This document shows, in pieces, positions 1-11,205 of a stretch of 64,000 nt of DNA (position 1 is the first letter of the stretch; each line of letters starts with the position of its first letter). The stretch lies in NCBI GenBank assembly GCA_037043455.1, contig JAWPHD010008269.1, forward strand, positions 53,310 through 117,309. Direction: 5' to 3'. A program made the translations under genes and the position numbers. Origin of the DNA: Cyrtodaria siliqua (taxonomy: Eukaryota; Mollusca; Bivalvia; Adapedonta; Hiatellidae). The notes beneath the pieces are model-generated. The model was given only the letters and a program-made list of their open reading frames with translations. It had not been told where the DNA came from and ran no database searches.

Positions 1-110
1 CTGCCTATTAATGCTGCCTAGTTTATTAGAGGACGTATGCCAGACGGGGATTTCTTTATTTACACTGTCCCGTTTTATTAGGATAACAATATATCTTGGT
101 GCGCTTTGAG
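1..110 (-). repeat. Fragment of LINE 5' end
   Basis: This stretch at the window edge resembles 9225-9720, the upstream end of the large minus-strand LINE. Both carry 'gctgcc...gtttattagagg', then 'ggggatttc' and 'cactgtc'. Related pieces occur near 44280-44340 and, in the opposite sense, at 61040-61120. It is read as the 5' end of another copy in minus sense whose body lies outside the window. Homology was judged by eye. Confidence 0.5.
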
Positions 111-433
111 GTAAAGTGATATTTGTTGACTATTTGTCGCCCAAATGTCCACAAATCTTACTTTTCTTCCTTACATCTGCAAATCTTCCTTTTCTATCTG
201 ATGTCAACAAATAAAATGTTTCTACCTAATGTCCATACATTGTTACCCAGCTATAATTAATAGTGTATTGTGTGCATGTTCTTATCCTGTTTCAATTCTT
301 TAATATTGCATTTTCATTTACATATACATATATATATATAGTCATTAGAATTTGATTTGTGTTAATTGTAGTTTGCAGTTATCTATGTTTAAGGGTTTAT
401 TTGCAAATATGCAGCGGTAATTGATATTGAGAC

Positions 434-446
434 TCAGTGCTCCTTA
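434..446. repeat. Target-site duplication of SINE copy 1, left
   Basis: TCAGTGCTCCTTA is repeated exactly at 847-859 on the other side of the SINE, as expected for target-primed insertion. Confidence 0.75.
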
Positions 447-846
447 TCCCCGTGTGGTTGCCGGGGTAGAATACAACCACTGAAAACACACCGTCACATG
501 CAGAGGGGTAGGACCCCCCCCCCCCCCCCCCCCCCCCCATTCATATTCATTTTGTCATTTTTTGTTCATGCTCATTAAAGGTCTTCATCATGACCCCTGC
601 ATTGTTTCAGGTGCCATCTCGCTCACATCACTAAAAGCAGTGGCAGAAAAACAATAAACGTGGCTCCAGCGTAAATGGAGTATAGAATTTGCAGCAACTC
701 TGCAGTTCAGGGTGAGAAGGTTCTAGGCCCATTTTCCATATTTTATCTCGATGTACATGGAAGATGAGCCTGGCATGTTCATTCCTGTTAGGCGCCATAT
801 AACCTGTAATGTGTTGGTGCGCCTTAAAACCACAATTCAATTCAAT
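447..846 (+). mobile_element. Full-length SINE copy 1 with 13-bp target-site duplication
   Basis: A 400-bp short interspersed element runs from a GC-rich head, where GTGGTTG and CAACCAC can pair, to a tail ending in repeats of 'aattc'. Its landmarks recur in the other copies: 'gtggcagaaaaacaata', 'cgtggctccagcgtaaatgg', 'gaaggttctaggccc' and 'ttggtgcgccttaaaac'. It is flanked by TCAGTGCTCCTTA at 434-446 and 847-859. A poly-C run (about 516-538) interrupts the head. It has no coding capacity and would rely on a LINE for movement. The family name is not assigned; a mollusc SINE is inferred. Confidence 0.8.
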
Positions 847-859
847 TCAGTGCTCCTTA

Positions 860-1256
860 CAAATAGTTTAACTCTGAACGGCCATTCTCTGAGTTTCTCA
901 CCAGGCTTATATAGCAAGTGGTCAGCCAAAAAGTGATATTAATAGAATAATTTGTATACTTTAAGAACTTCAAGGTAACCACACATTAATCAACTGACCA
1001 TTCCCTGTCTGAATACAGGAAACTGCCGAACCCCCTGGTAGTAGTCTTTGTCATATCTCTGAGAATTTCTACGGACCTAATTAATCATAGTCAATTTAGT
1101 TCCGCCGAAATATACTGGTCAGTATTTAAATATATGCAAGGGTTACAGGTCAGCAAATAGCCTGAACAGATTTTCATTGGTCAAAGTGTCCACTTCACCA
1201 TGACAACCACTCTGAGAAGTGATCACATAAAATGGCATGTAGCTACCTAAAGATCG
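860..1256. other. Gene-free AT-rich sequence
   Basis: I see no gene, RNA gene or recognisable repeat here. ORFs are short and show no domain. Confidence 0.5.
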
Positions 1257-1330
1257 CTTGCTCCCTTATACTTCAACGTGATACATTAAAAGAAAGTTGA
1301 TCTACATTCTGAATTGATTGTTTTCTCAGG
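1257..1330. repeat. 74-bp direct repeat, left copy
   Basis: It is identical by eye to 1964-2037. The left copy is followed by TAAGAATC, so its end reads like a splice donor (CAG|GTAAGA). The right copy ends in a pyrimidine-rich TTTTCTCAG, like an acceptor. Confidence 0.8.
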
Positions 1331-1963
1331 TAAGAATCTTTATTATCTTAACATGAATATTTATGCACTTTATCACAGTTTACGATGTCTAGTTCTATTT
1401 GGAATAATGCATTGTTTTATGTGCAATTCATGCTTGTGCGTTTGTCATAACCAAAATGAAGTATTCAACTTCGGTTCAATAATTCTAAGAATAAATACTA
1501 GAAATAAACGTATTGCAAGTTTAACTTAAGGTCACGGTCATCGTCCGAACGACTTCTCAATTTCAATAATATTGTTTATCTACATCTGTATGTAATGTAA
1601 ATTCGATGCAGGCATATAACAAGTCGGTGAATAACCTATGTTCCGACTGATACGTATAAGAATATTGTTCATACAGACATAGTTGTATTCTAAGGGATTG
1701 ATTCATAAATATAGTGATTGATTCATAAACATATTGTACATGTAAACATTGTTCTTCTATTTATGAGATTTGTGTATTCATGTTTACATGATAGAGCCAG
1801 GAACTATTACATTTGTTAATCTAAGTATTAACGAGTTTACTTTATTGGCATACACTTACTTTTATTATTCTGAACAAATTAGGAGTAACATAATTGTATG
1901 TGTATATTTAAGAGTACATAATATTATGCACATGTTAACCCTTATTGTATGTAACCATAATGA

Positions 1964-2037
1964 CTTGCTCCCTTATACTTCAACGTGATACATTAAAAGA
2001 AAGTTGATCTACATTCTGAATTGATTGTTTTCTCAGG
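1964..2037. repeat. 74-bp direct repeat, right copy
   Basis: It matches 1257-1330 exactly and is followed by 'gccccacagaagtg'. The 633 bp between the copies has no recognisable content. Confidence 0.8.
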
Positions 2038-2334
2038 CCCCACAGAAGTGACGACCCCGAGTACCTAAACCAAGCGAGTATAACCCCAAACATTAACACG
2101 GTCACAAAATCAAACTTGTGTAGACATTGTGTCGCCAAGTGAGATTTGTGGACATTAGTTAGAAAAGTGAGGTTTGTCAAGTTTTATCTGTAAGTACTTT
2201 TCCACACTATATAAGTTACCTTACCACACGACCTTATCAAAGACAAGCTTATTGCTCTCATTCAAAAAATGTCGCTAGAGAAAAAACTACATTGCTGGCC
2301 TGCATCAATATTAACGCTTTTTTTTTTTTACTAA

Positions 2335-2960
2335 CGGCAGTTTGGACAATTACACTACGTGGACTTGCCCAGAAGTTTGTGAAGCAAGTATTTTCCTTTT
2401 AGAAGATACGTTCGTCTGGTATAGAACGTCCGCTTATAGACATTGTTGGTATATATTCCTAAGGGTATGAACTGTGCACATATTGTCGCAGATTTGTTCT
2501 TGTATTGCTATGAACGATGAGAAAAATGGTCCTATAGATATCATAACACCAAAACGCAATGGCACTGTACATAAACAAAGAGCAAATTGACTATATAATG
2601 AACAAAAGAATACACAACACAAAGAGTGGCGAAGACAGATAGATTTAATGTGCAGAGAGGTGTACTTGAAGCCGTTAATGACACCTTTCGGTATCTGGAT
2701 GACTTATTGAACATTGGCTACCTTTTCTTTTCGACTATGGTTTTCGACTATGGTTAAAAATATCTATACTAAAGAACTCCAACTCAAGAAAACTAATATT
2801 TCCGATACTGTCGTTTATTTTCTAGTCGCCATATGATCTTAGCTGTTGGTGCGCCTATAAAATCCAATTCAATTCAGTTAGTTTCTGGATTTACATCTCT
2901 CTATTGAAATGGAAAAATAATTAGCAAACTATGTGACAAAAGAGATGATTTTAATTTTGA
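2335..2960 (+). repeat. Dispersed repeat, also at 42235-42720
   Basis: The segment starts 'tttggacaattacacta' and includes 'aaagaact.caactcaa' and 'gacaaaagagatgatttt'. These occur in the same order at 42235-42720, with a related piece near 10117-10160 ('aaagaacttcgtctc'). It is interrupted by a short SINE tail at 2827-2878. No coding function was recognised, and its family is unknown. Confidence 0.5.
2827..2878 (+). mobile_element. SINE 3' fragment
   Basis: The stretch contains 'cgccatat', 'tgttggtgcgcc' and the 'ccaattcaattcag' tail, matching the last ~50 bp of the SINE at 447-846. It is severely 5'-truncated or decayed. Confidence 0.55.
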
Positions 2961-5900
2961 TATTGTTAATTATCCCCAAGCAAAAATCTTTGCAAACTTG
3001 TATTATCGTAATCCTGATCTACTTTTAAACTATAAAAATAATTTAAGAAATATTATTCTGCGACAAGGACTATCACAACCATAATCACTTTTATACAATC
3101 TTCATTACTTGTTAAAAAGTTTACCAGAAGAACAGAACAATCTTTTATTATGTACAATCTCAGGCAACATGAGTTACAACATGAGAGAATTATTATGCAT
3201 ACAACAAATTATACAATTACTAAGTTTGAATTAAAAAGGATAACACAAACCCCACTTGATATGGTGGGAAAAGTTAGGGGGATAACAGTTGCATGGAATA
3301 ACATTGCAGCTTCAAATGTGAAGCATGTAAATATATATATTTATATACTTATTGTTTAACAGTTTGTAATAGAATTCGGACAAAGACACATAGATTGATT
3401 TGTATTTTGGTTGACGAATGAGTAAGAAGCTCCTTAAATTTTATAACATTAGCGTGACGGTAAAAATACCGTGGAATGTACTTTTTACGCAGAGGGTCGA
3501 AATGAGGGCACTTTAAGAGATAGTGAAATTCGTCGCCAATATCAGAGTCACACAGAGTACAGCGCCTTAAGTTGTACGGGATATTCTCAAACCTACCAGT
3601 TTCGACAGGAAATCTATGGTTAGTTGTTCGGAATTTGAATACATTAATATAGTAGTTTCTCGGTAACTTTAGATATGGTTCAAATAAAAGGTCGTCTTTG
3701 AATAGGTTATAATTCCGCCCTTTGGACGAATTTTGTAGGTCTGCCCTCCATGATTGTGTAAATTGATCGATTAAAGTTTTTTTAATGGATCGATGGACAT
3801 ATTTGCTTTGCAATAAATGGCGATTAGTCCAAATATCGGAATTTCCTGTGTTGTTAAGTATATTTTTAATGTATTTTAGCCACTTGTATTCGTAATTAGC
3901 TGAATTAACCATTGATTCATAACATAAGTTACTAAGTTTTGTTTGTTTACCTAGGATCAATTTATTCCAAAAGTTTATCATTCTCGTTTGTATAGTGACT
4001 GCGATTGGGTGTCTGCCTAATTCCGCATATAGCATGTAAGAAGGGGTGCTTTTTTTACTGTTTGTAATTCTTTTTAAAAAATCAGTATGTACACGTTCTA
4101 TTATATCTAAGTTTTCATATCCCCAAACTTCGCAATTGTAGGTTAATATTGGTAGAATTGTTTGGTCGAATAACTTAAGTTGGAGGTCTAAGGGTAGGTC
4201 TAGGTTATTGATTCTCCGATAAAGTAGAAATGACGCTTTCTTGGCTTGTTCGGCCAAGTGTTTTCTTGTGTTTAGAAAGCTACCCGAGTTAGTAAATATA
4301 ACTCCTAGGTATTTGTATTTATTTGTTATTTCGATTTTTTCCGGTCCTATGTTAAATGAGAAACGGTTTGTGTTTCTGGCACCAAAGACAATTATTTTAG
4401 TTTTGCTGTAATTTACTTTTAATTTCCACGATAGACAATACTCGTAGAATTTATTTAGACTTAATTGGAAACTTTCGGGGTTCTCACCTAGGATAATGGT
4501 ATCGTCAGCATATAGTAGTATTATAATCTTTATAAAGACATTTATTTGGGGTTCAACTCTAATTCCTTCTAGGCCTGTGTTAAGCAAATACTCCTGTAAG
4601 TCATTTAAAAAGATAGCAAACATTATCGGTGATAAATTTTCACCTTGACGGACTCCGCATTGACTCACAAAGAAATTCGAGGTGTCGTTGTTTATGGACA
4701 CACATGATTTAATGTTTTGATACATGTTATATATTATACGGAAGAATTTGCCTTTAATTTCATTATTTAGGAGTTTTCGCCATAGGCCTATTCTCCATAT
4801 GGAGTCAAATGCCTGTGTGAAATCTATAAAGCAGCAGAACAACTTTTTCTTTTGTGAACGTAACATCTCCACCAATTTGTGTAATACAAATATATGATCG
4901 GTTGTGGAATATTTGGCTCTACCCTGCTTGATTTGCAGCTAAGATTTCTTTTTCATTTAGGAACTTGTTAATTCGTTCGTTTAGTATAGATGTAAACAGT
5001 TTGCCGAAACAACTTAATATGGTGATCGGGCGATAGTTTTCAGGTCTTAAGGGATCGCCTTTGTTTTTGAAAATGGGTTTAATGATGCCTTCTAACCAAC
5101 TTGTTGGGAGAAACCCTGTATCAAGAATAATATTGAAGAGCTTTGTATATATCGGTAGCATGACTTCTTGAGTAACCTTAATATATTCGTTTATTATTTG
5201 GTCATCAGCAGAGGCTTTTGAGTTTTTCAGCTTAGATATATTTTTTAAGATCTCGTCTGGCGTGATAGGCGAGTATAAAATGACATCGTCATCCGCAATA
5301 TTAAATTCGAGTGGATCATTATCTTCTTCGTTTTCTGGAGTATATGTATTGATATTTTTAAAATACTCATACAGGTCGTTTAATGGCGGCGTCTTGTTTA
5401 CTGTTTTGGGCTTCATCCTATTGAGATATCGCCAATATTCTTTAGGACGTTTTGAATGGAGATTTCTAAGTGTTTGCTGGCTATCATATTTGTGTTTATT
5501 AATAAATGCATTTAAAGTTTTTTTGTATGTTTTGGTGGCCGATTTATATGAATTCTTGTTGTTCTCGTTTTTTTGTGTTTGATATATTTTACGAGCTTTA
5601 TTGTACTTTATCCGCGCGTCTCGGCATTTTTGACCGAACCACGGTTTATAGCTTGGGTTGTTTGCAAGGAGCGTAGGTTTGTATGGTTTCCTTGGACCAA
5701 AGGTATTTATTGCTGTTTCGTAAAATAGTTGCCCTATGGAGTCGGTTATATTGTCTACAGATTGTTGATCAATATTGGAATTAAACGTGGAAATTGTGTT
5801 ATGGAGAAGTTGAACTTTGCTTCGGTCTAGTTTGTCTAGAAAAGCATGTTTATTATCTTCGTCCCATTTGGGTGAACTTTTACGTGTATTAGGTAGGGTT

Positions 5901-6796
5901 AAGTTCTCGTTATTTAAGGCTGTACTTATGTTTGTGTATAAGACCAGTGAGAGAAGCGCATGACCGTCTGAAAAGAGCGGATCAAGATCGATAACTTTGA
6001 AATCATTTAATAAGTCTAGGCTTTCGAGAGAGCAAATGCTATAGTCAATTAGCGAAATATTTCGAAACGTGCATTTACCAATGTCCTTATCTTTACCGAA
6101 TCGACCGTTTAAGACAATTAAGTTATTATTTCTGCAAGTGTCAATAAACAAATAGCCATGGTTATTTATTCTGTTATCTTCGGATTCCCTGTTTATCGAC
6201 ATGTTATTATTAGGTAGGTTCAAAATGGCATTATAAAAATCAATTGTGTCTTTGTCAAATTCAAAGTGATTAGCCAAAAAAGAGTCAGCGACAACGAAGT
6301 CGGCTAATTTACCAGTTCGACCGTTGGTGTCTCCCATGAGAAGTACATATTTATTTGAATTGCACATGTTTTCAATTTCCGAATCTAAATATCCATATGA
6401 GTTGATGCTGAAGAACTTCGAGTTTTCGGGTGGTATGTAGACTATACCCAGAATAACATCTTCCTCCACGTTAAAAAGTGATTTAGAGAGCTTCAACCAT
6501 AAGACATAATCAGATTCGGACATTAAAGTTTTAACACTATGATATAACGTAGATTTAACGAAGAGGCCGATACCGCCGCTTTTTCTCTTATACTTTTGTT
6601 TCCTTGGTTTAGAAACAAAAGTATAGTTAGGAATGGCGATATCGTCGTGCTCGTCAAGTTTAGTTTCAGTTACACAAAACATATCATAATTCGAGACACA
6701 GTCAATAAATTCAGGATACATGGTTCTTCGCTTCAAACCACATACATTTATACACCCTAAGGAAATGTTGCTTTTTCCACACCTGTCATAATTTAT

Positions 6797-6799
<3 letters not shown>

Positions 6800-6844
<45 letters not shown>

Positions 6845-6845
6845 G
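6800..6845 (-). repeat. (GAT)n microsatellite encoding poly-Asp, tract 5
   Basis: A pure trinucleotide run sits immediately before the endonuclease domain and keeps the ORF2 frame as a string of about 16 Asp. Confidence 0.85.
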
Positions 6846-7146
6846 TCCATAACAACAACTATATGATCAACATTATCGTAAGTACTAGGATTATATTTTG
6901 TACAGTTTTGGACTGGTGTATTAATATTTTCGTTACTTACTGCATTTACTACACTATAATGACAATCATATTTTATACAGTTCTGAACAGGTGCATTACT
7001 ATATTTGTGGCTAACTATATTTTCTAGAACATACTGACAATTATTGTTAAACATGTTTGCAATAATCTCATGTTCATAATATTCAACGGGTTCAGTAGCA
7101 TCATCATCATCATCATCATCATTGACAGAGGTATCAACATTATGTT

Positions 7147-7510
7147 TTATACAATTATTAACTGGTACAATGGTATTATCATGGCTATCAATATTTCTAA
7201 CAATATAATGACAATTATTGTTACATGTATTTCCATTACCATGGATAACGTTTATTCCAGGGTTGCTAACACATTTGAAAGCATACATATTGCTTTCATC
7301 ATCATCATCATCATCATCATCCTCCTCATCATCATCATTGACAAAGGTATCAACGTTAAGTTTTATACAATTATTAACTGGTACAATGGTATTATCATGG
7401 CTATCAATATTTCTAACAATATAATGACAATTATTGTTACATGTATTTCCATTACCATGGATAACGTTTATTCCAGGGTTGTTAACACATTTGAAAGCAT
7501 ACATATTGCT

Positions 7511-7515
<5 letters not shown>
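7147..7515 (-). repeat. 216-bp coding tandem repeat in LINE ORF2
   Basis: Two nearly identical units with a period of 216 bp (72 codons) begin near 7147 and 7363. Each encodes a poly-Asp run followed by SNMYAFKCV, NPGINVIHGNGNTCNNNCHY and a VNNCIK ending. More diverged versions of the Cys/His part lie on both sides (about 6890-7060 and 7590-7740), giving at least six units. Frame is kept throughout. Confidence 0.8.
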
Positions 7516-7561
<46 letters not shown>

Positions 7562-7782
7562 GCCGGAAGCATGACCAGCATCATTGACATATGTAAAAAC
7601 ATTGTGTTTTATACCATCATTAACTCGTAGTGTAATGGTGTTATCATGACTATCACTATTTCTTACAATATTATGACAATTATCAATATAACAAGTATTG
7701 TTAAAAGTGTATGCATTAACCTGCTTAATGCTTATGCCAGGGTGTTTGATATAAGCATAAAGATTGGTTTCGGTATCAACAA

Positions 7783-7784
<2 letters not shown>

Positions 7785-7842
<58 letters not shown>
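7785..7842 (-). repeat. (GAT)n microsatellite encoding poly-Asp, tract 1
   Basis: This is the longest pure trinucleotide run in ORF2, about 20 Asp codons after 'NCD'. Further tracts lie at about 7100-7121, 7299-7340 and 7513-7561. Confidence 0.85.
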
Positions 7843-7844
<2 letters not shown>

Positions 7845-8245
7845 CAATTGTCGTACATGACATTACCTTTGTTAACATAATTTTCAGAATAATTAATAAT
7901 TTCAGTATGATACATTGAGTTGGCACCGCAATGTTTATTTTTTGCCTGTCGAGAGCGTTCTTCGTGGTGGATGGAGGTAGAACTTGTCACATACTTGTGC
8001 TTTAAGAAGTGTTTGTCAATGTGTTCATTTGAGGAGATATCCCAGGTTGGCACAGATATACACTTACTGCTAATCGTTTCGCGAGCACTAGGCACGTGAC
8101 TTGCATGAGAAACGTTGTCAATAATCGCACATTTGTTGGACCTACTAATACGATAATGGTTTCCGACACGTGCCTTTTCTCTATCAGCACACAATAATAG
8201 ACTACGGCGCGAATCTAGGTCACATTGTGTGATCCCCCATGATTC

Positions 8246-9153
8246 CTAAAGTAACACATCAGGTCCGGAGTGTGGGGGTAGCGATAAACTGCTAGGACGA
8301 ACGTGACTGGAAGTTGGATCCGTTGGAGAGGCGATCTCACTCAAGTTTGATGGCAATGATTCTCGTTCTAGATTGTCTGTGTTGGGACAAATGGCTTGTC
8401 CTTGGAAATCGCCCTCATTTGTTATGTACACACTCGCGTGCAGGTTTGGGTCACTGGCTTGCTCGGTTGGAGTTGCCTTACCACTACCGTTGGTTATGGT
8501 CGGATTATGGAGCACATTATTGGTATCCATCTCGGAGTCGCTGTCTGAGATAGACGTGTCGCGCATCTTTTTCAGGGTAATTTCTCTATCTATCGGTGAT
8601 GTAGCCTTTTGCTAACCCCTATTTGATGGTGTTATGAATCCGCTCTTGTCGTTATTCAGAGACGCGAAACGGTTGGACGTGGCGAGCTCGTGCGTATATT
8701 GATTTGCCATTGTTGAGTTTGATCCTTGATCGGAATTCGGCCGATAACGCACATATCTTCCTTGATTGTTGACAAAACCCCTCTGTGACCTAGTTAGTGA
8801 TTGAATGGGGGTATTGCTGTTATCGTTTTGGGGGACGTATTGAGTCGGTGCCCCTGGATCTCGTGTTTGATTATCGTATAACAAAAATTTCGACCCATTC
8901 TTTTTTCTGTCGCACTGTATGTTTAGTGGTTGACCCATTAACAATTTGCCGGTTGACCCATTTACTGTTTGTCACTATGTTTTCCTCTTTGATTGTGCGA
9001 TGACCGGACAGATTGTGGACTCTATGATAACGTCTACCCAAATCCTCAAAGGACGGTAGCGTTTGATACTTATCTTAAATATTGTCTTGTCGTACACTTA
9101 CCGGCTTGTTCTCTTGTTTCTATGGCTTGTGCCAAGTCACTGAGTACTTGCAT
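8246..9153 (-). pseudogene. LINE ORF1 remnant
   Basis: Upstream of ORF2 on the minus strand, 8944-8612 and 8566-8246 lie in one frame, broken only by a TAG at 8612-8614. The product is hydrophilic and rich in Ser, Asn and Thr, with SNRFASLNND, a phrase of the kind seen in LINE ORF1 proteins. Further upstream another frame reads DLGRRYHRVHNLSGHR (about 8990-9060), preceded by an ATG at 9151-9153. Similar text occurs at 42721-42900 and 43890-44000. I infer that ORF1 began near 9153 and has since been frameshifted. No RNA-binding motif or zinc knuckle is visible. ORF1 ends 51 bp before the ORF2 ATG. Confidence 0.55.
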
Positions 9154-9238
9154 TGTGACTTTCTAGGCTTTTGTTTTTATATGCATACATACATGATCAT
9201 CTTTGTCCTATGCTTGTATTGCCCATTAATGCTGCCTT

Positions 9239-9249
9239 GTTTGTTAGAG
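9239..9249. repeat. Target-site duplication of SINE copy 2, left
   Basis: GTTTGTTAGAG is repeated exactly at 9656-9666. Confidence 0.85.
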
Positions 9250-9655
9250 CCCCGTGTGGTTCCGGGGGCCCAGTTTGGTTCCGGGACAAAGAATAGGGCC
9301 ACGGTAGATCCCGTTGGAGTGGTAGGCAGAGGGGTAGAACCCCCACAAATTCATGTTCATTTTATCATTTTTTGTTCATGCTCATTAAAGGTTTTCATCA
9401 TGACCCCTGCATTGTTTCAGGTGCCATCTCTCTCAAATCACTTGAGCAGTGGCAGAAAAACAATAAACGTGGCTCCAGCGTAAATGGAGTGTCTACAATA
9501 ATTTGCAGCAACTCTGCAGGTCTTCAGGTGAGAAGGTTCTAGGCCCGTTCTCCATGTACATGGAGGATGAGCCTGGCATGTTCATTCTTGTTAGGCGCCA
9601 TATAACCTGTCATGTGTTGGTGCGCCTTAAAACCCCAATTCAGTTCAATTCAATT
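9250..9655 (+). mobile_element. Full-length SINE copy 2 inserted in the LINE 5' region
   Basis: A 406-bp copy of the SINE seen at 447-846 has the same landmarks ('cagaggggtagaacccc', 'gtggcagaaaaacaataaa', 'ttggtgcgccttaaaac') and the same 'aattcaatt' tail. It is flanked by an exact 11-bp duplication, GTTTGTTAGAG, at 9239-9249 and 9656-9666. It interrupts LINE 5' sequence that is continuous in the relative at position 1, so it arrived after the LINE. Confidence 0.88.
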
Positions 9656-9740
9656 GTTTGTTAGAGGATATAACCTTGCGGGGATTTCGTTATTCACACT
9701 GTCTCGTACATTTCCTGTTCGACTTTTATACCGGCTTTCA

Positions 9741-10879
9741 AAGTAAGATTCATATATTCATACCTATTTTTTTCAAAAGAGTCATAATTAATTGCCGCGA
9801 TCATTCTTTGGCATACAGAATAATACGGGTGGTTGGCAAATTAACAAGAGCAGTTAGAACAACAATGCAGTGTGGTAATCGACAATTAATCGCTGTAACA
9901 CGATGTAGCACGATGGTTGAGTGACTGAGTCAATTTAATTGTAGATTTGTTTGTATTAAATACCTTTAGTGTGGCAAAGATCTTCGAAATGTTAGTACAT
10001 TTAAATGCGAAAAACTATAAAATCGATAATATACATGTTTTTATTAATGTTGACATCATTTTTCCATGAGAGCAAACTAATGTATATGGAAAGAGTAGAT
10101 ATATATATATATTTAAAGAACTTCGTCTCAACAAAGCTAATAATTGTGATACTGTCGTTTCTTGTCTGGTATTGTCACCCTTAGATTGTAAATGCAGCAC
10201 ACGATTTCAGTTAATGCGCGATGCTTGCCGATTTTGTTTTATATATCACGCGATACGGTAATCATTTACAAAACATATATATATACGGTACACATTCCGC
10301 AATCTAATGATGATGTAAATACATGTTATGCAGTTGTTTGCATAAACTTAATGAGTTAACCTTCATGAAATAAATAATTTATTTTATCACATAACATGGC
10401 TTCTGGGAGTGTAATAAAGCCATGACTTATTTATCGTAATACACTAGTGTATTACACATGCAAATGAGGACCGACGCACTGTGTTTGAGAACAGTAAAAC
10501 ATTTAGTCCCAACTGCTTGCATGGTATATCATATAATACGTTCAGACACCTTAAATATTTATCATTATTTGAAATCTTACTTTATAAAATGTAGGTTAGT
10601 AACGTTAAATGTGGGTTAAGGTGTCGCATTTTGCAGTGAGAACGCGTTACCGCGTCGCCGTAAAAGGAAATTCTCAAACCGTAAAACCACCCACATATCG
10701 CCCCAGACTGGACATCTTAGCATGGTCATCTATTAAACTATACCGTCGTAGGTGTGTTATTCGTGACTGTGTATTATTAACTTGTTGGATAAAAAGATAG
10801 GAAAGCCTAGTATCCTATCATTTTATCTAACTCGTTTATTAAACTCAATAATACACAGTCACTTATTAAAGATCTTCTG
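9741..10879. other. Gene-free sequence
   Basis: Mostly AT-rich. A piece near 10117-10160 matches the dispersed repeat at 2335-2960. No gene is recognisable. Confidence 0.45.
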
Positions 10880-11066
10880 TATTATTATTATTATTAGTAG
10901 TAGTAGCAGTAGCAGTAGCAGTAGCAGTAGCAGTAGCAGCAGAAGTAGTTGCGGAGCAGCAGCAGCAGTAGCAGTAGCAGTAGCAGTAGCAGTAGTTGTT
11001 GTATTATTGTTGTTGTTGCTGTTATTATTGTTATCATTATTATTGTTGTTGTTGTTGTTAGTAGTG

Positions 11067-11099
<33 letters not shown>

Positions 11100-11173
11100 T
11101 TAGTAGCAGTAGCAGTGGCAGTGGCAGTGGCAGTGGCAGTGGCAGTAGCAGTAGCAGTAGTAGTATTAGTAGT

Positions 11174-11205
<32 letters not shown>

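Larger units (their letters stand above)
3349..8194 (-). pseudogene. LINE ORF2: acidic repeat extension, endonuclease, reverse transcriptase, zinc knuckle
   Basis: ORF2 opens at 8194 and would nick target DNA and copy the element RNA. The first ~470 residues hold five poly-Asp runs separated by Cys/His-rich repeats. An endonuclease/exonuclease/phosphatase domain follows, with INVCGLKRR at its start, TETK, GDTNGR and DGHALLS. The RT begins around 5100, with NYRPITILSCFGKLF and then FIDFTQAFDSI, GVRQGENLSP and LYADD. The C-terminus has a CxxC...HxxxxC zinc knuckle (CTLCDSD...HYLLKC). The frame breaks near 4905-4920, where about two bases are missing after NQAG and a TAG results. The pieces are 4919-8194 and 3349-4875. 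The break makes this copy non-functional. RT and endonuclease assignments are firm; the role of the extension is unknown. Confidence 0.85.
3349..9740 (-). mobile_element. Nearly full-length decayed LINE (non-LTR retrotransposon)
   Basis: Read on the minus strand, the element has a 5' region that starts near a TATAAAAG-like box (about 9733), an ORF1 remnant, ORF2 with an apurinic-type endonuclease and reverse transcriptase, and a C-terminal zinc knuckle. ORF2 ends at 3349. The 5' region is split by a SINE (9250-9655). The ORFs carry a few stops and frameshifts, so this copy is inactive. The 3' end and target-site duplications were not resolved. It is distantly related to the 5'-truncated LINE at 53189-55850, which has a similar RT order and the same C-terminal zinc-knuckle architecture. 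The clade is uncertain; the APE-endonuclease LINE group (jockey/CR1/I-like) is inferred. Confidence 0.75.

Noticed and set aside
7070..7926. Plus-strand ORFs rich in Ile, and poly-Met on the minus strand
   Set aside because: They are other-frame readings of the (GAT)n tracts in LINE ORF2.
8314..9483. Plus-strand ORFs over the LINE 5' part
   Set aside because: They are antisense to ORF1 and the inserted SINE.
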